Below are positions 48,397 to 59,161 of a stretch of DNA of 64,000 nt, in pieces; positions within the stretch are counted from its first letter, which is position 1; each line of letters starts with the position of its first letter. The notes below the pieces were generated by a model, which worked only from the letters and a program-made list of their open reading frames with translations, did not search any database and had not been told where the DNA came from. The position numbers and the translations under genes were made by a program. The stretch is from Micromonospora wenchangensis (lineage in GTDB: Bacteria; Actinomycetota; Actinomycetes; Mycobacteriales; Micromonosporaceae). Location: contig NZ_MZMV01000010.1 in NCBI RefSeq assembly GCF_002210435.1, positions 62,001-126,000 on the forward strand. The letters are read 5' to 3'.

Positions 48397-50778
48397 TCAG
48401 GACACGTCGAGCGCGGTGTCGTCGACCACGAAGGACGTCCGCAGCGAGGCGTCCTCGGTGCCGGTGAACTTCAGGGTCACGCTCTGGCCGGCGTACGCGG
48501 CCAGCGAGAACGAGCGCTGGGTGTACCCGGTGGCCTTGTTCAGGTTCGAGTAGGTCGCCAGGGTCGCCAGCACGGTGCCGGAGGAGTTCAGCACCTGCAC
48601 GGTCAGCTTGTCGTACGCGGTCGTGGTGGTGACCTCCCGCGAGTCGATGTGCAGCCAGAAGCTGAAGTTGTACGTCGCGCAGCCGGCCGGCAGGCTCACC
48701 GACTGGGAGAGCGTCTCGGTCAGGGTGCCACCGGTGCCGCCCAGCCAGGCGTTCCAGGTGCCGCCGTGGGTGGGCTGGCTGGCACCGTTCTGCCCGATGA
48801 CGCCGGTGCTGGCCGCCCAGACCGTGTTGCCGGACTCGAAGCCGGGATTGCCCAGGAGCTGGCCGGCGGTGCAGCCACCACCGACGCTGCTGACGGTCAA
48901 CGCGTAGCTGGCCGAGTGTGCCACCGCACCGGTGCCGGTGACCGTCACCGTGTAGCTGCCGGCCGGGGTGCTGGCCGAGGTGGCGATGGTCAGGGTCGAC
49001 GCGGCGCCCGAGGTCACCGAGGCCGGGCTGAACGTCGCGGTCGCGCCGGCCGGCAGGCCGGACGCGGAGAACGTCACGGTCTGCGCGGTGCCGCTGGTGG
49101 TCGCGGTGGCGACGGTGGTGGAAACCGAGCCGCCCGCGGTCACCGAACCGGAGGTCGGGGAGAGCGAGACGGAGAAGTCGTTACCGGTCGAGGAGCAGGG
49201 GGCGTCGCTGCCGGAGACGGCCACCGCGGTCCACGCCGCCTGGACGGCCTTGTACTCGGTGGAGCAGCTGCCGTACAGGTCGGTCGCCGCCTTGAGGCTG
49301 TACGCGCGGGCGGTGTTCGACGGGGTGCTGGTGTTGACGTACGACGTGTTGGAGGTGAAGTACACGTCCAGCGCGCGGAACCAGATCTTCTCGGCCTTCT
49401 CCCGGCCGATGCCGGTGACCGCCGGGGCGGAGCCGCAGACCGGCGAGGTGCCGTACGACGTGGCGCCGGTGCCCTCGGCGAGGTTGAAGAAGAAGTGGTT
49501 GCCGACGCCGGAGGAGTAGTGCACGTCCTTGTTCTTGGTGCTGGTGGTCCAGCACGAGTCGGACGAGCCGTCCAGCGACGGGTTGTACATGTAGCGCAGC
49601 GGGGTGCCGTTGCCGTTGATGTTGATCTTCTCGCCGACCTGGTAGTCGCCCGGGTCGCTCGGCGCGGCGGCGTAGAACTCGACCATGTTGCCGAAGATGT
49701 CGCTGGTGGACTCGTTGAGGCCGCCCGACTCGCCGGAGTAGACCAGGCCGGAGACGGCCTCGGTGACGCCGTGGCTCATCTCGTGGCCGGCCACGTCGAG
49801 GGAGACCAGCGGCCGGGAGTTGCTGGCGCCGTCGCCGTAGGTCATCTGGGCGCCGTCCCAGAAGGCGTTGATGTAGTTGCGGCCGTAGTGCACCCGGCTC
49901 GGCACGCCCGCGCCGTTGCCGAAGATGCCGTTGCGGCCGTGCACGTTCTTGAAGTAGTCGAACGTCTTGGCCGCGCCGAAGTGGGCGTCGACGCCGGCGG
50001 ACTGCCGGTTGGCGTTGGTGCCGTCGCCCCAGACGTTGTCGGCGTCGGTGAACGTGGTGCAGGTGGTGGTGCCGTTGTTCATGTCGCAGGTGCGGCCGTT
50101 GCCGTGCGACGGGTCGATCATCTGGTAGGTGCTGCCGGAGAGCGTGGTGTCGATGCTGACCGAGCCGGTGTAGATGCCCTGGCCGCTGCCGACCACCGAC
50201 TCGATCTCGTCGTGCGCGCCGATGACCCGGCCGGTGACGGCGTCGGTGATCACGTGCAGCTTCGACGGGGTCTGCTGGTCGGCCTTCCAGCCGGACAGCA
50301 CGGTCTCCCAGGCGAGCCGGCCCTTGCCGGAGGTGGCGTCGACGAAGAGTTCCGGCGTACCCACCTCGGTGATCTTGCCGGAGAACGCCTTGCGGGCCGT
50401 CGCGGCGGCCGCCGCCGGGCTGATCTTGGCGGTCGTGCCGAGGGTCAGCGGGGCGGCCAGGCCGACCGAGGTGCCGGCGAGGGTGCCGTTGGGCGCGGTG
50501 TGGATGACGAAGTCACCGCCGTACACCCGCAACCCCTGGTAGGTACGGGTGTAGCGGGTGTGCGCCGCGCCGTTGGCATCGACCTTGGTGCGGACCGCCT
50601 GGTACGCCTCCGCGCCGGTGCCCTGGACCACGCCCGGGTTGCTGCGCAGCAGGCTCTCGGCGCGGGCGGCGGGGGCGGCATCGGGGGCGGGGGGAGCCGC
50701 GTGCGCTGCGGTGGCGACGCAGGTCAGCATTCCGCTGGTGAGCAGAGCTGCGCTGACGGCGGCGAGGGGTCTTTTCAC
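48397..50778 (-). CDS. Secreted M4 (thermolysin-like) metalloprotease
   Basis: The 793-residue preproenzyme has a signal peptide (VKRPLAAVSAALL to ATAAHAAP), an FTP/PepSY propeptide and the M4 domain with HEMSH at about residue 332 and GGLNESTSDIFG supplying the third zinc ligand. The catalytic His region (VGNHFFFN) is present. After the protease come an Ig-like domain (SLSPTSGSVTAGGSV to YALTVSS, residues about 560-660) and a C-terminal jelly-roll domain rich in Thr/Ser. The protein would be secreted and self-processed, and would digest extracellular proteins. The GTG start has GGAGG five bases upstream. Confidence 0.92.
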   Translation of the reverse strand: MKRPLAAVSAALLTSGMLTCVATAAHAAPPAPDAAPAARAESLLRSNPGVVQGTGAEAYQAVRTKVDANGAAHTRYTRTYQGLRVYGGDFVIHTAPNGTLAGTSVGLAAPLTLGTTAKISPAAAAATARKAFSGKITEVGTPELFVDATSGKGRLAWETVLSGWKADQQTPSKLHVITDAVTGRVIGAHDEIESVVGSGQGIYTGSVSIDTTLSGSTYQMIDPSHGNGRTCDMNNGTTTCTTFTDADNVWGDGTNANRQSAGVDAHFGAAKTFDYFKNVHGRNGIFGNGAGVPSRVHYGRNYINAFWDGAQMTYGDGASNSRPLVSLDVAGHEMSHGVTEAVSGLVYSGESGGLNESTSDIFGNMVEFYAAAPSDPGDYQVGEKININGNGTPLRYMYNPSLDGSSDSCWTTSTKNKDVHYSSGVGNHFFFNLAEGTGATSYGTSPVCGSAPAVTGIGREKAEKIWFRALDVYFTSNTSYVNTSTPSNTARAYSLKAATDLYGSCSTEYKAVQAAWTAVAVSGSDAPCSSTGNDFSVSLSPTSGSVTAGGSVSTTVATATTSGTAQTVTFSASGLPAGATATFSPASVTSGAASTLTIATSASTPAGSYTVTVTGTGAVAHSASYALTVSSVGGGCTAGQLLGNPGFESGNTVWAASTGVIGQNGASQPTHGGTWNAWLGGTGGTLTETLSQSVSLPAGCATYNFSFWLHIDSREVTTTTAYDKLTVQVLNSSGTVLATLATYSNLNKATGYTQRSFSLAAYAGQSVTLKFTGTEDASLRTSFVVDDTALDVS

Positions 50779-50946
50779 GTGCCCTCCTGGCAAGGGAAAG
50801 ATGTGACGGGGGTAGTCACGCATGTAGATATAGCGATACACCCGGGAAAAGAGAAGGGATGGAGCGGTTCCATGACACGACACTGGCCGAACGGGGGAGG
50901 GGTCTTGCCCAGGGAACCGATTGACGTCGATACGCGTCCGATCGGG
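50779..50946. promoter_or_regulatory. Divergent promoter region of the protease and a lipoprotein gene
   Basis: This short spacer separates divergent genes. It contains GTGACGGGGGTAGTCAC (inverted 5-base arms) near 50803 and an AT-rich GTAGATATAGCGATACACC near 50825, which could hold the protease promoter on the minus strand. The protease ribosome site CAGGAGGG is at about 50780-50790 on the minus strand. Assignments are tentative. Confidence 0.4.
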
Positions 50947-51486
50947 ATGAGATCATCCGCCCTGGTCCTGACCGCGCTCGCGGCCACCGCCGCGCTACTG
51001 ACCGGCTGCTCAGCAGACGAGCCGGGAACCCCCGCGCCACCAGCGGCCACTACCGCTGCGACCTCCGGCGGAACCGCCACCACAGGCACCCCGGCCGGGA
51101 CCCCGGCGACCGGCACGCCCGGCGACCCCGGCACCCGGGACGCGGGCGCGGACCGGGTCGTCCTGACCCGCTCCGGCGGTTTCGCCGGCAACCGGGACAC
51201 GGTGACCGTCGAGCCCGACGGCAGGTGGACCACGACCGACCGGGCCGGCGCGACACGTGCCGGCCGGCTCGACCCGGCGGCCCTCGACCGGCTCCGGATG
51301 CTCGTCGGCCCGGCCACCCGCGGCGGTGCCGGCACCCCGTCCGACGACGGCTGCGCCGACACGTACCGCTATCAGCTCACCGTCGGGACGACCCGCGTCG
51401 ACTGGACCGACTGCCCGACCGGCCCGCAGCCACCGGCCGCCACCCAGGAACTGGCCGCGCTGCTGCTGAAGACCACCACCGGCTGA
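50947..51486 (+). CDS. Lipoprotein, unknown function
   Basis: The 179-residue product has a lipoprotein signal (lipobox LLTGC, Cys21) and a long Thr/Gly/Pro-rich linker with GTPAGTPATGTPGDPG-like repeats. The folded C-terminal domain begins VVLTRSGGFAGNRDTVTVEP and contains two cysteines (DDGCADTYRYQLTVG, DWTDCPTGP). The layout of a strand-rich domain with DxxxVEPDGRW resembles small secreted inhibitors or accessory lipoproteins, but no family is certain. It is divergent from the metalloprotease gene, and an inhibitor role is only a suggestion. Confidence 0.65.
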   Translation: MRSSALVLTALAATAALLTGCSADEPGTPAPPAATTAATSGGTATTGTPAGTPATGTPGDPGTRDAGADRVVLTRSGGFAGNRDTVTVEPDGRWTTTDRAGATRAGRLDPAALDRLRMLVGPATRGGAGTPSDDGCADTYRYQLTVGTTRVDWTDCPTGPQPPAATQELAALLLKTTTG

Positions 51487-51614
51487 CCGCGATCCGGTCC
51501 TCCCCCGCTTCCGGCCAGCGGTGGCGCGGCTCACGGCGGCCTGCGGGGGCGGACACCGCCCGGGGGTGACACTGGTCGGATAACCTACCCGCTCCGATTC
51601 GTGCGAGGAGCGTT

Positions 51615-52238
51615 GTGCCGAAGAGACGACCCGCCGGTCCGCGCCACCCGTCGCGCCCGGCCGGCCCGCGCCGGATGCTCGGCCGGGTCGGGTTGCTGCC
51701 GGCGGTGGTCGCCACCATCCTCGTCGCGGGCTGCGCGGTCGCCGACGTCGAACGGACCGCCGACCCCGCCCCGACACCGGTGGCGCGGACGCTACGGACC
51801 CCGGACACCCTGCTGGGGCTGCCCCGCTCGGGTACGCCACTGCCCGCCGGGCTGCCCCGGTTCCGGCTCAACGAGCTGACCCGCGAGGCCACCCCGGCCA
51901 CCAGCACCGTCGAGGGGGTCTACGGGCGGGGTCGGCCCGCCCCCGAGACGATCGTGGTGAGCGCCGTCTCGGGCACCGTCGCCGACCCGCAGGCCACACT
52001 GGACCGGCTGCTCAAGCCGTACCGGATTCCGAAGCCCCGGTCGGTGGAGTTCGGCAGGTACGGCGGCGAGGCCCGGTGTGGGCGCGGGCGGACCGCCGAC
52101 GAGGGCCACCTCACCGCCTGCGCCTGGGCCGACCCGGAGGTCGCCGGGGTGGTGGTGTTCCTGACCGCCACCAAACAGCCGGACCGCAAGGAGGACTTCC
52201 TCACCATCCGCGACGAGCTGGAACAGCCCACCGGCTGA
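51615..52238 (+). CDS. Putative lipoprotein, unknown function
   Basis: The 207-residue product begins at GTG 51615 (GCGAGGAG upstream). Its N-terminus is basic and long, and the hydrophobic segment LGRVGLLPAVVATILVAGC ends in a lipobox-like VAGC at residue 40. A start at Met21 would give a more typical lipoprotein signal. The mature part has one cysteine pair (ARCGRGRT and LTACAWAD) and the segment VVFLTATKQPDRKEDFLTIR. No family is recognised. It is not in an obvious operon. Confidence 0.65.
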   Translation: MPKRRPAGPRHPSRPAGPRRMLGRVGLLPAVVATILVAGCAVADVERTADPAPTPVARTLRTPDTLLGLPRSGTPLPAGLPRFRLNELTREATPATSTVEGVYGRGRPAPETIVVSAVSGTVADPQATLDRLLKPYRIPKPRSVEFGRYGGEARCGRGRTADEGHLTACAWADPEVAGVVVFLTATKQPDRKEDFLTIRDELEQPTG

Positions 52239-52256
52239 CCGGCCCGCCACCCCGGG

Positions 52257-52691
52257 TCAACCGGGGACGCCCGGCACCACCCGGAAGCGTTCGACGACGG
52301 CGAGGGTGTCGTCGTCCACCCGGAACCCGGGATCACCCAGCCAGCCCAGGTAGTCCGACCCGTGCCAGTACTCCTCGTGGCCGGCCCGCCAGGCCGCCAT
52401 CGAGTCGTACCCCTCCCCCTCGTCACGGGCGTGGTCGAGGTCGACGTCGCCGAGCCGGACCACCCGCACCCCGGTCACCTCGATCACCGCGACCGGCCGG
52501 TCGGCGGAGTCGACCACCACCGACCGGTCGCCCACCACCGGTAACGGCTCGCCGTCGCGCTCGTAGTCCTGGAGCAGGCCCGTGGTGGAGGTCTTCGCCC
52601 CGCTGAGCACGGCGGCGACGAGCTGGTCACGCAGCGGGCCGGGGAAGGCGAACTCGCATTTCGGCAGGTCGGAAGAACTCGGCGTGGTCAC
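52257..52691 (-). CDS. ASCH-domain protein
   Basis: The 144-residue product has the ASCH fold signature: FAFPGPLRDQLVAAVLSGAKTSTTGLL near the N-terminus (SGAKTST being the core), then VGDRSVVVDSADRPVAVIEVTGVRVV. The end is DDDTLAVVERFRVV. ASCH domains bind RNA and some are amidohydrolases acting on modified nucleosides. The GTG start at 52691 begins VTTPSSSDLPK, and it lacks a clear ribosome site. The function is not known. Confidence 0.82.
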   Translation of the reverse strand: MTTPSSSDLPKCEFAFPGPLRDQLVAAVLSGAKTSTTGLLQDYERDGEPLPVVGDRSVVVDSADRPVAVIEVTGVRVVRLGDVDLDHARDEGEGYDSMAAWRAGHEEYWHGSDYLGWLGDPGFRVDDDTLAVVERFRVVPGVPG

Positions 52692-52749
52692 CGGGCGACG
52701 GTAGCCCGGTGACCACCCCGCCCGCACCCGCGATACGGGCGTCGCCGGG

Positions 52750-53169
52750 TCAGGCCCGGGGGAACATCTGGCCGATCCGGATCCGGTTGCCGAACGGGTC
52801 ACGGATGCCGAAGTCGATGCCGTACGGCCGCTCGGTCGGCTCGTCGGTGATGTCGACGCCCTTGGCGACCAGATCCTCGTACGTCTTGTGCGCGTCGTCG
52901 GTGGTGATGCTCAGCCACCCGCCGATCGCGCCCTTGGTCAGCAGCTCCCGGACCTGCTCGGCGGTCGCCGGGTCCAGCGCGGGCGGGCCGGGCTTCTCCA
53001 GCAGCACCTCCCGCTGCGGGTCGCCGGGCACGTTGACCGTCAGCCACCGCATGAAGCCCAGATCCTGGTCGGTGTTGACCTCGAAGCCCAGCTTGCCGAC
53101 GTAGAAGTCGAGCGCCTCGTCCTGGTCGAGGACGTAGAGCTGGGAGCGGGTGATCGCGTTCATCGTCAT
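52750..53169 (-). CDS. VOC-superfamily (glyoxalase-like) protein
   Basis: The 139-residue product shows the vicinal-oxygen-chelate fold in one unit. It has a beta-strand start SQLYVLDQDEALDFYVGKLGFEV, a mid section LLEKPGPPALDPATAEQVRELL, and the closing segment GIDFGIRDPFGNRIRIGQ typical of these proteins. Members include glyoxalases, dioxygenases and resistance proteins. Metal ligands cannot be assigned confidently. Two start codons, at 53169 and 53163, are possible. An AraC regulator gene precedes it on the same strand. Confidence 0.8.
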   Translation of the reverse strand: MTMNAITRSQLYVLDQDEALDFYVGKLGFEVNTDQDLGFMRWLTVNVPGDPQREVLLEKPGPPALDPATAEQVRELLTKGAIGGWLSITTDDAHKTYEDLVAKGVDITDEPTERPYGIDFGIRDPFGNRIRIGQMFPRA

Positions 53170-53204
53170 GCCCGGAACGCTATGCCAGGCCGCTGACCTG
53201 CTGC

Positions 53205-53609
53205 TTATCCAAAACTGCTGGGCCTGGTCCAGGCCTTGGTGAAGCAGCTCGGCACCGTCGCGTCGCCTGCCGACCGGCGGCTGCGGTACTCGCTGGGTGA
53301 CTCGCCCACGATCTGCCGGAAGGTGCGGCTGAACGAGCCGAGACTGCTGAACCCGACGGCGAAACAGATGTCGGTGACGTCCCGGCCGGTCTCCACCAGC
53401 ATCGACATCGCCCGTTCCACCCGACGTCGTTGCAGGTAGCGGTGCGGGGTCTCGCCGAAGGTGGCCCGGAAGGTACGGATGAAGTGCGCCTCGGACACCA
53501 GCGCGATCCGGGCCAGCGCCGGGATGTCCAGCGGTTCGGCGTACGCCCGGTCCATCGCGTCCCGGGCCCGCAACATTGCCCGGTTCGACTGCTCCACCGC
53601 ACGACTCAT
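53205..53609 (-). CDS. AraC-family transcriptional regulator
   Basis: The 134-residue product is essentially a lone AraC DNA-binding domain with two helix-turn-helix motifs: DIPALARIALVSEAHFIRTF and DVTDICFAVGFSSLGSFSRTFRQ, followed by GESPSEYR. It lacks the usual N-terminal sensing domain, so it may respond directly or act with a partner. It lies directly upstream of the VOC gene on the same strand with a 35-base gap, and the two may be cotranscribed. The start is GTG/ATG at 53609. Confidence 0.8.
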   Translation of the reverse strand: MSRAVEQSNRAMLRARDAMDRAYAEPLDIPALARIALVSEAHFIRTFRATFGETPHRYLQRRRVERAMSMLVETGRDVTDICFAVGFSSLGSFSRTFRQIVGESPSEYRSRRSAGDATVPSCFTKAWTRPSSFG

Positions 53610-53788
53610 CGGCCCCCGCCCGTCGTCCCCGTTTCGCGCCGACCCAGGTTACCCAGCCGGACCCGGCCGGTGGGGCCCGCGCCGGGGCGTCGACGCCCCG
53701 GCGGGGAGCCGGAGCGGGCGTCGGCCGCTCCCGCGCGCCGCCGACGGATCGACAAGCGGCAACGCCAGTGGCGGCCGTGCTGTGGAAT

Positions 53789-53865
53789 TGGAGCCCCCGG
53801 CCGGGATCGAACCGGCGACATCTCGCTTACAAGGCGAGTGCTCTGGCCAGCTGAGCTACAGGGGC
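53789..53865 (-). tRNA. tRNA-Thr (anticodon TGT)
   Basis: Read on the minus strand, the cloverleaf is complete. The acceptor GCCCCTG pairs with CGGGGGC, the D-arm is present, the anticodon stem CTCGC/GCGAG holds loop CTTGTAA with anticodon TGT at 53829-53831, and the T-arm has GGTTCGATCC. The CCA end is encoded (T-CCA). The anticodon reads ACA and, by wobble, other threonine codons. The gene is single, and no other tRNA was seen in the window. Confidence 0.97.
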
Positions 53866-54230
53866 GCGTGGTGCGAGGTCAGCATAGCGACTGACGTCGG
53901 GAAATCCCGGCCGGCAGGGTGCCCGAGCATGGAAAACGTCAATCCCACGCCCGCGCCGCCGACGAATCGACGCACCGGAGCCCCGTCAGGCGAGGGGATT
54001 GATGCCCGGCCGTGCCCGCCTGACCGAAATGCGTATGCCGTCCGTCCCACTCGGTGTATCCCGTCTTGGCACAGCTGGAAATCCCGTTTACCGTGCAGTG
54101 ACACGGATGACACCCGGGGTCGGTCAAGGCTGCCTCCGGATGTGGTCCGCGGGTCGGCACCGTGGGTGCCGACAGCTCCTTCACTCGGATCGTCCGGCAC
54201 GTTCCTGCCGGTGAAAGGAAGCGCACCACC
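53866..54230. other. Promoter region of the msiK-like gene
   Basis: No protein gene is evident. On the plus strand TTGGCA (54066-54071), a 17-base spacer and TACCGT (54089-54094) make a good sigma-70-like promoter. The leader then runs about 135 bases to the start codon, with GAAAGGAAG as ribosome site. Confidence 0.5.
54066..54094 (+). promoter_or_regulatory. Sigma-70-like promoter of msiK
   Basis: -35 TTGGCA at 54066-54071 and -10 TACCGT at 54089-54094, separated by 17 bases, match actinobacterial vegetative promoters. It is the best-defined promoter I found in the window. Confidence 0.5.
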
Positions 54231-55322
<1,092 letters not shown>

Positions 55323-55336
55323 TCCCACCGCACGGA

Positions 55337-55372
55337 AGAAGGGGCGGTCCGCTTCGGCGGGCCGCCCCTTCT
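55337..55372 (+). terminator. UUCG-tetraloop terminator after msiK
   Basis: A 16-bp stem (AGAAGGGGCGGTCCGC at 55337-55352 with its complement at 55357-55372, one G-U pair) is capped by TTCG, an especially stable tetraloop in RNA. It follows the msiK stop by 14 bases and precedes the converging rlmB stop. Confidence 0.9.
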
Positions 55373-55411
55373 CGTCGTGTCTTCGTCCCGGGCACGGGTG
55401 CCCGCGCCGGA

Positions 55412-56556
55412 TCAGCCCTCCGCAGCGCGGCGGCGGGCCACCTCGGCGAGGGTGACGGCGGCGGCGACGCTGGCGTTCAACGACTCCACGTCGGAGATCA
55501 TCGGGATGCTGACGGTCAGGTCACACGTCTCCCCGACCAGCCGGGACAGCCCGCGCCCCTCGGAGCCGACCACCACGACCAGCGGGCCGACGGCGGCCTC
55601 CAGGTCGTACAGGTCGGTGTCGCCGTCGGCGTCCAGGCCGACCACCATGAAGCCGGCGTCCTGACACGCCTTCAACGACCGGGTCAGGTTGGTGACCTGG
55701 GCGACCGGCACCCGCGCCGCCGCGCCGGCACTGGTCCGCCAGGCGGTCGCGGTGATCCCGGCAGCCCGCCGCTCCGGTACGAACACGCCCTGCGCGCCGA
55801 ACGCGGCGGCGGACCGGATCACCGCACCCAGGTTGCGCGGGTCGGTGACCCCGTCCAGCGCGACCAGCAGCGGAGCGGGCTGCTCCAGGGAGGCCGCCAG
55901 CAGATCCTCGAACAGTTCGTAGGCGAACGGCGGCACCTGGAGACCGACACCCTGGTGCAGCACGCCGCCGGTCATCCGGTCCAGCTCGGCCCGGCTGATC
56001 TCCAGGATGGCGATGCCCCGGTCGGCGGCCGTACGGGTGATCTCGTTGACCCGGTCGTCGGCGTCGATGCCCTGCGCGGTGTAGAGGGCGGTCGCCGGCA
56101 CCTGGGCGCGCAGCGACTCCAGCACCGGGTTCCGGCCCACCAACAGCTCCGGGCTGTCCCGCGACGGATTGGACTTCCGCCCCGGCGCGACCCGGGGACC
56201 ACTGCGGCCCGCGCCGGCACCACCCCGGCCACCCGCGCCGGACCGACCACCGCCGCCGGCCCGGACGGGGGCCACGCCCCGGGTGCCCCTGCCCCAGGTG
56301 GTGTCCTTGGTGCCCGGCTGACCGATCTTGGGGGCGCGGCCCTCCTCCGCCGCCGCCCGGCGCTCCTTGTCCTGCTTCCAGGCGGTGCGCTGGGGCAGCT
56401 TCTCGGTCCCCGAGTACGCCTTGTGCCAGGGACGCTCGTCGGCGGGCAGGGTCTTGCCCCGGCCCGCGAGGGAGTCCTTGTTCTTGCCGCCGGAGCCCTT
56501 GGGGGCACCCGCCTTCGACGTCAGTCGCCGGCCACGGCGCTGCGAGTTGCCGGCCA

Positions 56557-56557
<1 letters not shown>
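55412..56557 (-). CDS. rlmB: 23S rRNA 2'-O-methyltransferase (RlmB/TrmH family)
   Basis: The 381-residue protein has a long basic/Gly-rich N-terminal extension (residues 1-130, with repeated RGGAGAGR-type stretches). A substrate-binding domain begins at [15 protein letters not shown]. The SPOUT methyltransferase domain has the signature motifs [29 protein letters not shown] and SIPM...[10 protein letters not shown]. It methylates a 23S rRNA guanosine ribose using SAM. The start ATG at 56557 overlaps the cysS stop by one base (TGATG) and has AGGA upstream, so the two are cotranscribed. The basic extension is common in actinobacteria. Confidence 0.9.
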
Positions 56558-57972
<1,415 letters not shown>

Positions 57973-58035
57973 CGTACCAGGGTAGCTGTCCGTGCTCCCC
58001 CGGGTCGGCCCGAGCCGGGTCGTACGCTGCCTGCT

Positions 58036-58800
58036 GTGGAGACGACGGCGGCCCCCGACGAGCCGGGCGACCGGGTGCCCGCAGGTGACGACCCCGGCCA
58101 CCGCGTACCTGCCGACGATCAGGGCCGCCGCGTGCCTGCCGGTGACGGACCCGGCCAGCAGGTTCCCGCCGGGGGCGAGACGGCGCAGACCCTGGACCGG
58201 GGTCTGCGCCTGCTGCACCTGGTGGCCGACGCGTCGGCCGGGTTGACCGTCACCGAGGCCGCCCACCGGCTCGGCATCGGTCGGGCCGCCGTCTACCGGC
58301 TGGTCGGCGCGCTGACCGGGCACGGGATGCTGCGCCGGGGCGGTGACGGCCGGCTGCGCCTCGGCGTCGGCGTGCTGCACCTGGCCCGGCGGGCCCAGCC
58401 GCTGCTGGCCGAGGGGGCCCTGCCGGCGCTGCGGCGGCTCGCCGAACAGACCGGGGCGACCGCGCACCTGACCGTGGTGGAGGGCGGCGAGGGGGTCGCC
58501 CTGGCCGTGGTCGAGCCGAGCTGGACGTCGTTCCACGTGGCGTACCGGCCGGGGGCGCGGCACCCGTTGGAACGCGGGGCCGCCGGGCGGGCCGTCCTCG
58601 CCGGGCGGGCCGGTCACGCGGGCCCGGTGAGCACCACCGGGGAACTCCAGGCCGGGGCGTACGGGGTGGCCGCGCCGGTACTCGGGGTGCCCGGCCTGGA
58701 GGCGAGCGTCGGGGTAATCTCGCTGGCCCCGCTGCCGGTCGACACGGTCGGCCCGCAGGTCACCGCCGCCGCCCGGACGATCGCCACCGCCCTGTCCTGA
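58036..58800 (+). CDS. IclR-type transcriptional regulator
   Basis: The 254-residue product has a helix-turn-helix (LTVTEAAHRLGIGRAAVYRLV, residues about 69-89) and an IclR-like effector domain with LRLGVGVLHLARRAQPLL and GATAHLTVVEGGEGVALAVVE. It is somewhat shorter in the effector region than typical IclR members. The N-terminus carries a four-fold RVPAGDGPGQ-type repeat of 9-10 residues (residues 12-48), reflected in tandem DNA repeats from 58070 to 58170. The start is GTG 58036. The controlled genes cannot be told from context. Confidence 0.8.
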   Translation: METTAAPDEPGDRVPAGDDPGHRVPADDQGRRVPAGDGPGQQVPAGGETAQTLDRGLRLLHLVADASAGLTVTEAAHRLGIGRAAVYRLVGALTGHGMLRRGGDGRLRLGVGVLHLARRAQPLLAEGALPALRRLAEQTGATAHLTVVEGGEGVALAVVEPSWTSFHVAYRPGARHPLERGAAGRAVLAGRAGHAGPVSTTGELQAGAYGVAAPVLGVPGLEASVGVISLAPLPVDTVGPQVTAAARTIATALS

Positions 58801-58862
58801 CCCTCCCCCCGCCCTACCGGACCCGGCCCCGGGTCCGGCTCGGCTCGGCCCGGCTCGGCTCG

Positions 58863-58947
58863 GCCGTGATCGACTCCTCTGGGCCGAAACAGCGGTATCC
58901 CGCCGGCCTCCACCCCGCAACTTCGGCCCAGATGAGTCGATCACGGC
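58863..58947. repeat. Intergenic hairpin repeat, copy D (best copy)
   Basis: Arms 58863-58895 and 58915-58947 are 33 bases long with only four mismatches. They contain GCCGTGATCGACTC, CTGGGCCGAA and GCGG, with a 19-base loop. It lies 62 bases after the IclR-type gene stop. It is the most complete copy of the family and shows the consensus half sites. Confidence 0.85.
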
Positions 58948-59077
58948 GATCTTCCCTCGCCAGCGCTCGCGGGGCGGGGCGTGGAGCGCCCAGGAGCGGA
59001 GAGCGGGCGGGTGATGGTCGGGGCGCGCTGACGGGAAGGAGACCGCGCCATACCACGCTCCGGCGGGCGGTGGGGGT

Positions 59078-59121
59078 TTGTCCACAGGGGGTGGATTCAC
59101 GGACAGGGGCGGTTGTCCACA
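59078..59121 (+). promoter_or_regulatory. Two DnaA-box-like sites TTGTCCACA
   Basis: TTGTCCACA is present at 59078-59086 and 59113-59121 in the same orientation, 35 bases apart. A weaker copy (ACGGACAGG) lies between them. TTGTCCACA equals the reported actinomycete DnaA-box consensus. They are 41-84 bases before the start of the DUF559 gene, so DnaA or another protein with the same site could control it. No other origin-like feature is near. Confidence 0.55.
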
Positions 59122-59161
59122 GGGGTGTCGCCGGGCGTCCGCCAGGCCCGACGCTGAGGTC

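Noticed and set aside
52239-52257. Hairpin between the lipoprotein and ASCH stops
   Set aside because: Only a short CCCGG/CCGGG match could be made, too weak to call as a terminator.
59041-59161. A replication origin at the DnaA-box-like sites
   Set aside because: There are only two sites, with no dnaA, dnaN or AT-rich unwinding element. A regulatory role for the next gene is more plausible.
58801-59161. A small gene in the spacer after the IclR-type regulator
   Set aside because: The spacer is occupied by hairpin D and the TTGTCCACA pair; open frames there lack ribosome sites.
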